Shown here: piece by piece, positions 54,885 to 64,000 of the stretch
Numbering within the stretch: the first letter of the stretch is position 1
Layout: each line of letters starts with the position of its first letter
Assembly: GCF_001653235.2 (NCBI RefSeq)
Contig: NC_035791.1
Location: 6,200,001 to 6,264,000, forward strand
Length of the DNA: 64,000 nt
Source: Pochonia chlamydosporia 170
Lineage: Eukaryota; Ascomycota; Sordariomycetes; Hypocreales; Clavicipitaceae
Direction: 5' to 3'
Translations under genes and position numbers: made by a program
The notes under the pieces: generated by a model
Told to the model about the DNA's origin: nothing
Seen by the model: the letters and a program-made list of their open reading frames with translations, nothing else
Database searches by the model: none

Positions 54885-56040
54885 GTATTCCTTTTCTAGG
54901 ATACTAGGGGAGATACTTCCAGGATCAACATTGTCAATTGTAAGAGACCACTCTTGGGACAGATCAGAACCGATTTTGGACGTTGCAGGCATCAGTACTC
55001 TTGGGATCAGCTCTTCCGGGCTTAACTCGCGTTAGTTTTAATTACTCCTGGGATTAGCTGGCGACGTGATCTCTATTCCTGGGTCCCGGATTAGCTCACG
55101 TCCTATTTTGAATGGGATCTCTACTCCTGGGATCATTAGGAGATGGCGTTTACTAATCCCAGGAGTTAAATCCTAGTAGTATAGATCTAAAATAGGCATT
55201 TGCTAATCCTAGGAGTATAGATCCTAGGAGTACAATTTCGAAATAGAACGCAAGTATTGTCCTGGGATTAGTAAACGCGCATTTTACATCTATACTTCCA
55301 GGATTTAACTCCTGGGACCTGTACTCCTGGGACCTGTACTCCTAGGATTAGAAAATGCCTATTTTTGGATCTATACTCCTAGGATCTCTGCTCCTAGGAT
55401 TAGCAAATGCCTATTTTTAGATCTATACTCCTGGGATCTATACTCCTGGGATTTGTACTCCTGGGATCTGTACTCCTGGGATCTGTACTCCTGGGATCTG
55501 TACTCCTGGGATCTGTACTCCTGGGATTAGTAAACGCCTATTTTGGATCTATACTCCTGGGATTTGTACTCCTGGGATCTGTACTCCTGGGATTTGTACT
55601 CCTGGGATCTGTACTCCTGGGACCTGTACTCCTGGGATCTGTACTCCTGGGATTAGTACACGCCTATTTTGGATCTATACTCCTGGGATTTGTACTCCTG
55701 GGACCTGTACTCCTGGGATTTATACTCCTGGGATCTGTACTCCTGGGATTAGCAAATGCCTATTTTTAGATCTGTACTCCTGGGATTAGTGAACGCCTAT
55801 TTTGGATCTATACTCCTGGGATCTATACTCCTAGGATTAGTTAGCGACTAATTTTGGATCTATACTTCTAGGAGTAACGTCGCTTTTGGATCTTTGCTCC
55901 TGGGACAAACCAGCATCTATTTCCGACCTCTGGTCCTTCCTGGGATGCGTACTTCAAGAACCGGCTAGGGTCCAGTTTGGGGGCTATACTTCAAGATCAG
56001 CTGGCGACCAATTTGGGATCCCTGCTCCCAGGATCGAGCG
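54885..56040. repeat. 15-bp minisatellite with higher-order structure
   Basis: The unit TACTCCTGGGATCTG, with variants ATTTG, ACCTG and ATCTA, is repeated over about 1.1 kb, densest at 55311-55860. Runs of units are interrupted by a longer spacer GATTAGTAAACGCCTATTTT that itself recurs at least six times, so there is a higher-order repeat. Because 15 is a multiple of three, one frame stays open and reads as SVLLG repeats for 120 codons (55407-55769). I regard that as an artefact, not a gene. Outer copies are more diverged than central ones, as expected for unequal crossing-over. Confidence 0.92.
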
Positions 56041-57004
56041 GCGTCTGATGGTATTGCTTCCGATACGCACCTGACTCAATTTGTAGAGTCTCGGGAGCTA
56101 CAGTATTATTAATACAGTATAAAAATATAGCAAAGGAATCCGACTCTTCTTTCGGTTCCCCGAGAGCCACGTTACCCAAAGCCAGTACTGTACTGGACGC
56201 ATGTTTTAATTCTTATAGATCAGACCGGTACCGGTACTGCAAACAATCTATATCTCGCATTCGTTAGTGACTCAAAGAAAATATAAACGACTATAACTAA
56301 ACAGACTAGACAATACTAACATACAATAAGCGTGACGTAATCAGTGAAAACTGTAGAACTCCGGTGTTTCAAATCCAAGTAATTAGTCCATACTACCAGG
56401 GTTACGAGACTTGGAAGCACATTAAAAAACTCAGCTTATGGATACTAGTCAGCTGGATAGGCCGGGTGAGCATTATCATTGTAATGCAAGCTTGACTCGT
56501 CGAAGGAGCGTTCAGAATTATTATAATACTGCTACATCTTAATGGCTGAAACAAATATTTCTGCACCCACTTCAATGGTAGAGATTTTGACGAATTCTTA
56601 ACGGTGAGCTGAGAAGCCAACCGTATTGTTAGATTGCCAGGGTTCTTATAAATTTCAAGAAGCATAATTTGACCCAGTGAGCCATAGAAAGATAGACAAA
56701 GAGACAACTGCCCCTAAACATGATTTCAAATGCTTTGCGATCAATTGTGCGGCTTGTTGCCGGAATCTGCCCCTGAGAGGTTTACAATTCAAGTATGGTT
56801 GTTACATCAGGAAGCATAAAACTTAATTACATTACAAAAACTTCAATTATCTAGAAAACTAAAAGAAATCACGAACAATCCAAGAGGTAATAAGCAGCTA
56901 ATTTCGTTGCGACGAGACAAGAGGTCTGTAGTACAAATGAAACTTCGACTTATGTACCCTGGCACCAAACGACAAAAGTCTCCTCTAAAAGAAACCTGAT
57001 CGAC
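56041..57004. other. Intergenic region
   Basis: No supported gene. A 101-codon minus-strand frame at 56402-56707 has no motif. The sequence is moderately AT-rich and includes the 3' flank of the J-domain gene. Confidence 0.45.
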
Positions 57005-58740
57005 TCACGAAGTCACGAACATGGACGACTCGATGCGACCGCCTTCAGCAAGTTTCTGGAATACGCCTACCAAATTGGCCACAGTCTTTTCCAACCTGTC
57101 TAGTTTGTCGGCCATTACATCAACACGGGGGTCGGTCAAGCCACCGCCGTTCGAGGGATTATTGACGAATGTACCGTGCGCCGGAGCCACCAAGGAATCA
57201 ACCTCGGCCCATCTCTCCGCCGCGGGCTTCTTAGGTCCGTCCCTGTCGGACTTGTGGTACGTATTCTGTGGCAGCCTATTCCATGGTGCGGGTATACCAT
57301 GATCTTCGCAGACCCTCTCTATTGCTGCTCGACCATTCTTCCTCCCTAGCGCATTACACACATTTGACAATGTGAGTATTTCTAACTGCGAGTCAAGCTC
57401 CACGCAGCAATATGTTGGTGGATCCATTTTGCCCTTAGCGGTGTTCTTATTCTGGATTACTGACATTGTAACCCAATGCAGGTTCTTAAGTCTGGCCTCA
57501 TCCTTGCGATATAACTTTATGTTGGTGTTGGATAGCGATTTATAGCCTGGCATTTTCATGTATTCGTCTACTTTGGCTTGTCCGAAATCCGCAGCGCTCT
57601 CGAGTCTCCTTATTAAACGGTCGCCTTTGTTGGTCTCAATGCACACTAGAGCACCACCAATTTTTCGCTCTCTTACGCCCACGATGAGTCCGTCATCAGT
57701 CGGTAGTGTGGGCCACGGGTAGTTGATGCTGGCAGATGTAGAGCTTCTGTCCGGCGGAGGTGGCGTCACAGTTTTGGCGGGTAACTCGACCGTCAACATC
57801 CAGGCATTGGGAAAGTGATTTCTCTGAACAAGCAGCTTAATCAGATCCCGTTCTGTCTCGGCTTGTTTTCTCGCTCCCTCATCATTGGGATTGGCCCTGA
57901 CAAGAGCTAAGGCTTTCTGGATCATTGTGTAGTGTTGCTGGAAAAAGGCTATTGGAATTTCCCATTGTTGCTGAGAAACTTGCATGTTTTCTTGGCCATC
58001 ATACTGCGCATTATGAGCAATATTACCTCCTAAGATCTCGTTATTTAGCGCCATAAGTCCGTTGTTGGCGTCAGAATCATTAGGATCCTCAGCAAGCTTC
58101 TGGACAAAGGGCGTTGCCTGTTCATAAATCTGAATCACTCGCTCAGGGGGTTCCGCGATCGGGTCCTCATTCATTTCAGAGTCAGGGTCCCCACTAGCCT
58201 CACTTCCGCCGTCATCATCCAGCGATTCTGCCAGGAGGTCTTTGGTCCCATCCCACAGGTTCACTTGACTAATCCACCTATCTTCAACATCAAGTTCTTC
58301 AGCAGCTTTTGCAAGTTCTGTCTTCATGTTAGTCACAAGTCCCATTCTCATAATTAACCCCAATCCTTACTATTGAATGCTTTTTTGTTTATAATTTTGT
58401 ACTCCAACCTCTCTTTTTCGCTCTTCCCCTTATCCGTATAGCCACAATAATCTGGGTGGATCTTGCACCCAAGCTTTTGCCAGGCACGAATACGATCGTT
58501 TTCAGATGAACTCGCCTCAACTCCAAGAATAATGGTATCGGAATTACTACCGATGATGCGTTTGATTTCATCTTCTACTTCTTTCTCTCTTCTAGCCTTA
58601 TCGGCTTCAGTTCTAGCAACGTCGGGCTCAGGGGTAGTCTCGGGCGTCGGCAGACCACCTTGTGGCTGAGATTTTTTGCCGCCATCGGTTGTTGTATTAC
58701 CTTTTTGCGAAGGAATAGAGTTGGCTGCAGTTCCTGCCAT
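57005..58740 (-). CDS. J-domain (DnaJ-like) protein of unknown role
   Basis: Two exons, 58740-58371 and 58317-57005. The 53-bp intron (GTAAGG, branch GACTAAC, GACAG) has matching phases and gives 560 residues starting at MAGTAANSIPSQKG. After a disordered N-terminus, residues about 70-130 form a J-like domain: TIILGVEASSSENDRIRAW, KLGCKIHPDY with the diagnostic HPD, and a following helix (ERLEYKI, NKKAFNKLAKAAEEL). The rest has no recognised domain: an acidic linker (DDDGGSEASGDPDSEMNED), helical repeats, a Pro-rich stretch (TVTPPPPDRSS), a mixed alpha/beta region, and a terminal coiled coil (MADKLDRLEKTVANLVGVFQ). HPD suggests it can stimulate an Hsp70. Taken separately the two exons look like unrelated genes because the second frame has its own ATG. 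Confidence 0.7.
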
Positions 58741-60074
58741 GTTTGATTGATGGGTCTCGGAAGTATTGAAATAACTGAGCGGGGACGGCAGATGTATAAA
58801 TACTCTTTGGTCGACAACATGATGCTGCTGAATGGAGCCAGAACTCGACACCACATATTCATAACCATGGAGAGCAGCTATAGTGGCTGCAGAGAGATGA
58901 ACGCAAACATCAACGACATTAGGTACATTCACTCACAAAAGTCACATTTTACTGCTTATACTCTATATGTTCCGCTACATTGTGGATCGCCCGACGAGGC
59001 ACAGTATTGAGGGAAAAGTTTGAGACTGGCGGGTAATGGCTGTAAATTTTGACCAATGTAGGTAGACATGAACCTGAAGAAAATGGCTTAATAGCAAACA
59101 GATGATTCCATTGGATTATAGTACAGTAATTACAGAAATACCGGCATAATACCGATACCGGTAGCACAGGGCCGCCCAAACATTGAAAGGTTGACAACGG
59201 ATTTCCATCAAAAGTGGTTGTTAAACATCCCGTGCGAAAAATTCTCCTCGGCTACTTTTTGCTGTAGCCTTCATGCAGCCCTTTATGTCTTGTATGTTAA
59301 CGAAGCATTCGTGCAGGTTACCCATCCATTCGACACTAACCTGCATGGTTGCGTCGCAAAGGGGACAGTGCTGCCTCACATCGTCGAATACTTTTCCACA
59401 CGTCTTAGAACTCTCTATATCCTGATTTGAGGCCTCCATGCAGCATCTTAGATGGACAGAGACTGAGAGTTGTGCGCAAACGTGACCTAGTCGCCGAGCC
59501 AACGCGGCTCCTCTACTCTATGTTCATGAAAAGGCCACCACTAGCTGTATATTTTCCTCTCACGCCGCTCAAAGACCGTTTGACATAATATCAAGACTGC
59601 AGATCCCCGCAGGTTGGTCAATCTCAGACAGATGCCTCAACTTTTAGTTCTACAATCCATTTTCTATGGTTAAAAATAATGCTTTAGAGTCCTGGGAAGC
59701 TTTCTAAATAAGACATAGGTATAGTAATTTTAATTCACTAACTTATTTAAAGTTGTATGCAATGCTAAACTTATGGAACTGGAGAAAGCGAATTTATCCG
59801 TAGAGGATCGATCTCAACTTCAACACAGTTTGGTGTTTTCTTAGGAATAGAAACAGGACACTGGTATAATATGACCTTGTGATATAAAGCAAATTCTAGG
59901 TAGTCCCTTGTCCACAGAACTAGTTTGTGGTGTTTTTTTGGCCTGTGCACTTTGACAGTTGTCACAACACGACTGTTTAGAAATGCTAGTTCTGATAGAA
60001 CCCCACAGCTTTGGTTTTTGCTCTTAAAGCATATAACCATACTAGATACTGTATAATTTACTACGAAATCCGCC
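58741..60074. other. Intergenic region with weak minus-strand frames
   Basis: Immediately upstream of the J-domain start lies a TATA-like TATTTATACA (minus strand, about 58793-58802). Two small minus-strand frames, 59502-59221 (93 codons, with HCPLCDATMQ) and 60040-59771 (89 codons), are open but carry no family signature. I cannot decide whether they are exons or chance. Confidence 0.4.
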
Positions 60075-60527
60075 CTATTCCTGCATATATTTAGTTATAA
60101 TAAAGTATGCAATACACCCGAAGAATACACTTTGAACGGCCGAGCCTAGCAAATACCAAAACAGCCGTATTGCGAATGACACAAAACTAAAGCAGCATAC
60201 CCATACAGCGCAGACCAGAATTAAGATTTTGCCTGAGTCTGTAGGAAGCCCATGGAGAAGTTTTGTATTTCTGGTCATCTGCAGAGTCCTCTCATACAGA
60301 GTTGTAAGCCCACTAACTACATTATGTTGTTGCACCGGAACCTTGACTGATCGGCATGCTCTGTACATAGTTGCAAACCATAGGAGGAGCACGGAAATCG
60401 CAGAAGATTGTGAACTGCTTTCTTCGGGTATCTCTAATAACACATTGACAGCTGTTTGAGAACTCTCCTGCATCTTTTTTGAGCCCGAGTCACACCTCGT
60501 GTGGGCAGAAGTAGAGTTTGAAACCAT
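60075..60527 (-). CDS. Hypothetical small membrane protein
   Basis: 150 residues from the ATG at 60527. The N-terminal half is polar, with Ser-rich stretches, and includes a possible hydrophobic segment (AISVLLLWFATMYRACRS). The C-terminal half has two strong membrane helices (ILILVCAVWVCCFSFVSFAIRLFWYLL and AVQSVFFGCIAYFIITK, each within one continuous hydrophobic block). No signal peptide and no recognised family. It lies 213 bp from the divergent coiled-coil gene at 60741, so they may share a promoter. Confidence 0.45.
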   Translation of the reverse strand: MVSNSTSAHTRCDSGSKKMQESSQTAVNVLLEIPEESSSQSSAISVLLLWFATMYRACRSVKVPVQQHNVVSGLTTLYERTLQMTRNTKLLHGLPTDSGKILILVCAVWVCCFSFVSFAIRLFWYLLGSAVQSVFFGCIAYFIITKYMQE

Positions 60528-60740
60528 TATGAGAATGTATTAATGACAACAAACCTCTGCACCGCAAATCGAGGGTTTATATATTCTGTCTTTAGAGCCA
60601 TAATTGGACGCTCGAAAGCCTCCCAAAACTACCGGCTTCGGAAAGGTACAGTATATCTCGTCAGTGCTGAACACCATGTGTCTCACTCCGCCTGCAACAT
60701 TTGGCCCAGAGCAAATATCTGTTCATTTTCACTTTACAAC

Positions 60741-61390
60741 ATGTTTACACCACCTCCCAACAACGTGACAAGGCAAAGACTTCGGAAAGAATGCCGAGAA
60801 ATTCTTGCTACTCATATTGGTACTTGCATGGTTGACGACAAAATGATTACTCCTGGCGGCTAACATCTGCATTAGAAGCGCAGACAGGACTCACAGTTGC
60901 GCCTTTCGAAGTGAGACTTTGTCCTCCAGCAATAGCACCATATCGGTGGAGGATCCTTCAACCTGAGGCGAAGCGCCTATTTCGTAAGCCACTGAGCAGA
61001 TGCAACGTTGGTGATTGCCAAGATCTTATGCGCTTTCTCGGTAACGGATTTCAAGCGTGTCTAAAAAATTCCAACTTTAACCCTGCTGAATTGGCATTGA
61101 ACACAATAGAGGAGGACGTCAAAGTTGTGAATCGTGACGAAACGACCATGCCTGTTGATTGTGGCGCATCTGCGGAAGAAGCTTGGTATATGGACAACAT
61201 TCGGCAGCTGGAACATGATATATTCGCGTCTCAAACACGCATAGAAGAACTTGAACGAAAGATAGCGGAAGCCGACGAGCAAATCTTGAACCAGGGGACG
61301 CAGATATTTCAGTCTGACCTTATGGTAGGCCGTATTGCACAAGTCCTGCAGGAATATCAGCAGAGTAGCCAGAATTATCATTCAGCATAG
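60741..61390 (+). CDS. Coiled-coil protein, paralog of the gene at 34381-35029
   Basis: Two exons, 60741-60819 and 60876-61390. The 56-bp phase-1 intron (GTACTT, GCTAAC, TTAG) yields 197 residues. The N-terminus is basic (NVTRQRLRKECREILATHI), then VAPFEVRLCPPAIAPYRW, and the C-terminal third is a coiled coil (NIRQLEHDIFASQTRIEELE and onward). The gene at 34381-35029 has the same exon-1 length (26-27 codons), same intron phase and position, same total length and the same EVRL-x-P...Y-x-W motif. This identifies a small paralogous family not recognised as any known domain. Conserved exon structure suggests duplication of a working gene, followed by considerable divergence. Confidence 0.65.
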
Positions 61391-61580
61391 TTTATAGATA
61401 AATTATAAAATGAGAAACAGGAGATCAGATTAAAGTATACGGTCTATAGTAGCTGAGCGAATATCCCTCTTTCTTTCTTTTGGGTGAGGACATTGCAACC
61501 TTAGCCGAAATTACTGTCTTATAGCAATCTAGCCTATACGGTACTGAAGTGGCTACTGTTTAACATCTATTACAGTATAA

Positions 61581-62009
61581 CTATATGCGTATTTTTCTCT
61601 TCTTTGAGACGGTACCTTCTGCCAAATGTTGGTCGACGCTTAAGTCGCCCATACCTTGATACAAGGCACGAATAAGCACGTCCTTCTCGATATTCGAGTC
61701 CCTTAGCATCTGCACGTCTTGATGTGAGGCAATAACCGCCGATTTATGCATTTTAATTTCTTTGTTCTTTTCCAGAAGACTGTCTTTGTGGAAGTCAAGG
61801 TCGTTTTCAGTTAGTTGCCGACTGAGGGTTTCTTCCTGGAGCTTCGCACGCAAGTCCAACACCAACGATTGAAGAAGCTCGTTGCGCTGATGCGCTTTGT
61901 TTAGATCCTGCTCTAATATGAAGCAAACATTCTTGAGTCTTTGATAATCCTCCATTAAATTCATTTTTAAATGCGTATCCTGAGGAAGTTGAATCACGCT
62001 GTAGACCAT
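61581..62009 (-). CDS. Coiled-coil protein with C-terminal basic tail
   Basis: 142 residues open from the ATG at 62009; an alternative start is MNLMEDYQRL near residue 16. Almost the whole chain is a predicted coiled coil (heptads through LLQSLVLDLRAKLQEETLSR and the LLEKNKEI region). The last residues (SKKRKIRI) could be a nuclear signal. No family recognised. It resembles the C-terminal halves of the two coiled-coil paralogs only in general composition, and lacks their EVRL motif unless an upstream exon is missing. Confidence 0.4.
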   Translation of the reverse strand: MVYSVIQLPQDTHLKMNLMEDYQRLKNVCFILEQDLNKAHQRNELLQSLVLDLRAKLQEETLSRQLTENDLDFHKDSLLEKNKEIKMHKSAVIASHQDVQMLRDSNIEKDVLIRALYQGMGDLSVDQHLAEGTVSKKRKIRI

Positions 62010-62224
62010 TGAGCAAGAAATTCAAGAAGCCACCTTTATACATATGTGTATGCGTCCACTTCGTAAATAGTACTATTTCTTGTATGTGCAGGTGTCCTGT
62101 AAGAACTATCTTTTTAGAAAGTAAGTTAGCAGACACTGAGCCTGGGCCCCTGTATACTTGGCATTAGGGGCGTAGTCAGAAAGCAGATATGTGCTCACCC
62201 TTGCTGTTGAAACAAAACAGTAAC

Positions 62225-62818
62225 TTAGTCTTCCAACGCGAACAAATCCTCCTCCGCTTCCCGAATGCCTCTTTCTGGCTCTGCTGCATCCCAACTGCTT
62301 TCGTCCAATTTCTGCTGTATGTCTGCAATTCTACCAATCAGGAATTGCAGCCTCTCGTGGAGGTCTCTTTCTTCTCTCAATTTTGTTGAGATTCGTTTCG
62401 TGATTTCCTTCTCCGTTATCTCTAGAGACTTTATCATTTTCTGTGTAGATGCTATTGCATCCACATTCTTCTGCCCCTCCAAATCACTCGAGAGGAGCGG
62501 CTTTTCAGGTCTTTCCAGCATACGGCAGCTCTGCAAGACCTTCACAATAGCACCTGGAGGGCTAGACTCAACCATTAAGCGCAGACGGCTATCGCAAATT
62601 CCCAAATTTTTGAGGCTTTCCCACATACCTTCCAAGGTAATGGTTATCGTTTCTCGGCCTGAGGCTGTTTGACTCGCGGCGGTTATTGCCCCATCAATCT
62701 GTTCGTTGCCAGTCTTCCAGTCAAGTGGAAAGTATAAAAACAGCTGAACTGTGAACATGATGTATAATATCTCAATCCGGTCCGTTGTATTGTAGTTGTA
62801 GACAAGGTGTTTGATCAA
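62225..62818 (-). CDS. Hypothetical coiled-coil protein
   Basis: An open frame of up to 197 residues; the true start may be a later Met (MFTVQLFLYF, near residue 21). The middle contains WESLKNLGICDSRLRLMVES and GAIVKVLQSCRMLERP, a possible small helical domain. The second half is a long coiled coil (KMIKSLEITEKEITKRIS and the following 45 residues), ending in an acidic tail. No family recognised. It is the third coiled-coil gene within 2 kb. Confidence 0.4.
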   Translation of the reverse strand: MIKHLVYNYNTTDRIEILYIMFTVQLFLYFPLDWKTGNEQIDGAITAASQTASGRETITITLEGMWESLKNLGICDSRLRLMVESSPPGAIVKVLQSCRMLERPEKPLLSSDLEGQKNVDAIASTQKMIKSLEITEKEITKRISTKLREERDLHERLQFLIGRIADIQQKLDESSWDAAEPERGIREAEEDLFALED

Positions 62819-64000
62819 GCTTTCAAGCTCTATGTTATTTCACACATCTATTAATATATAGGGTACTGTCTGTGAAGCCTAGCTTAGCTTTCGGAGTCTC
62901 TCTTGCGAGATCCGTTTCATGCCCCAGCGTCATTTCGTCCAATTTTGTCTGTCGGTTTCTCAGGTTCAACTATTTAAGCCATTGACCGCGTTGTACCAAT
63001 GAGATATGGTTTGGCATCGGAACAGATTTCAGCTTACTATATTACGATGCATCTTTACAGTGTATGCCTAGCCCAAATAATTCACAATCCTACAACCAAT
63101 CTGAAACCTAGAAACAAGCTACTTCCTCCAATCCTTCAGCTCCTTTAACTTTTTTCGTAGATATGTTCACTTGCCCTAACGTCGCAAACACTTCCGGTTC
63201 CTTGCATCAACCGTTCTCATCACACCTTGCAATACCGCATCTCTAAAATAATATCTATAACACACCAAGTCTTGCTACACGGCTTGTGCGACCTAGATCA
63301 TCGACTTCTGGCGCGGATCGTACCCAAAAGCAACACGCAGCACTCGAGGCTGAACAGAATGTAACTCGTCGCCTGCTTCACTACGCGAGATATATTCTTA
63401 TTACAATGCTTATAGTGGAACAAAGATTCATAAGTCGCGCTATCGCTATCCGGAAAGTATATCCAGCCTATCTGATGAGGTTGTGGTAATATTGTTTAAT
63501 AGCATCAACTACTTGTCAGGCACTCAATCTGCGGGATGTTGCGGGGCACATGCAACTTGTAGGCTTTCCATGGTGGCCTGTAAGTTGGCGTGGTGGTCCG
63601 CACGTTTTGCGATATGACATATCGAATTGGCGCGATAGCCTGCCGTAGTTGACCTATAAGTTAGCGGCGATAATGTTACACCTCAGCACAACTCTAATGG
63701 GTTCCTAAGCGTATATTCGGTTGGCCGCTTGAGCTATATTTGAACCAAATTCAATTCGCCAAGTCGCATCATCCTAGCACGACAGTCGTGCAATGAATAG
63801 AGTGCGTTGGCCGTAGCCCTCGTCGAATACACTGCATGCGAGATTGGTCCTTGTACTCGCCGACAGCTTTAGACATTTCTCAGGACAGCTTTATTCGTAG
63901 GTCGGGTTCTCAGCCCGTTCCTTGACGTTGTTTGTGCTCCGTCCTACATGTTTGTTCATAAGCAAGCTCCTGGAGGCCCTCTGGAAGGCTGTGGTCATCG
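62819..64000. other. Terminal stretch without a supported gene
   Basis: No frame longer than 67 codons and no recognisable motif. Ordinary composition; the probable promoter of the minus-strand gene ending at 62225 occupies the first few hundred bases. Confidence 0.45.

Noticed and set aside
55407..55769. 120-codon ORF of SVLLG repeats
   Set aside because: It is the translation of the 15-bp minisatellite; frame openness follows from the unit length and no start or splice context supports it.

Overview
The window is nuclear DNA of a filamentous ascomycete, most like a Sordariomycete of the Hypocreales. Short 50-110 bp introns carry GT(A/G)AG(T/G) donors and CTAAC/CTAAT branch sites. A zinc-cluster regulator, secreted effector-like proteins, a UstYa-family (DUF3328) oxidase, DUF3723 and DUF3435 genes, and a block of TpA-rich, RIP-type mutated DNA all point the same way. 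Gene density is low and much of the sequence is repeat or relic, as in an accessory or subtelomere-like compartment.

Layout. 0-20 kb is a sparse metabolic/secretome region: a two-exon cysteine-rich secreted protein, a five-exon secreted carboxylesterase (minus), a coding relic near 5.1-5.8 kb, a fungal C2H2-type regulator, a frame-broken alkylsulfatase, a zinc-cluster transcription factor, and a large intronless secreted glycoside hydrolase with a ricin-like lectin tail. 22.5-27.95 kb is an AT-rich RIP island holding a dead pogo/Fot1-like transposon with degraded TIRs and the relic of a DUF3435 tyrosine recombinase. Beside it (28.3-31 kb) is an intact five-exon DUF3435 gene of the type that drives Starship giant elements. 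33-39 kb has a RING-like protein and an intact Mutator-like element (63-bp perfect TIRs, 8-bp target duplication) that landed in the divergent promoter between a coiled-coil protein gene and a MADS-box-like gene.

41-50.5 kb is the most interesting part. It has a UstYa-family oxidase with both HxxHC motifs, an arrestin-like protein, two secreted effector-like proteins (effector-5-like and Bys1-like), and a 52-residue secreted precursor whose tail is two Kex2-flanked copies of the same nine residues (YTDTDKEVA). This is the architecture of dikaritin-type (ustiloxin-like) ribosomal peptides, and I propose an undescribed minimal RiPP locus. A mucin-like GPI protein, a chromodomain protein and a ferric-reductase-like flavocytochrome follow.

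51-63 kb carries a pseudokinase, a DUF3723 protein, a 15-bp minisatellite, a J-domain protein, a membrane protein and several coiled-coil proteins. One of these is a paralog of the coiled-coil gene beside the MULE. DUF3435, ferric reductase and DUF3723 in one window is the gene combination described for Starship elements. No element boundaries were identified, so that reading is inference.
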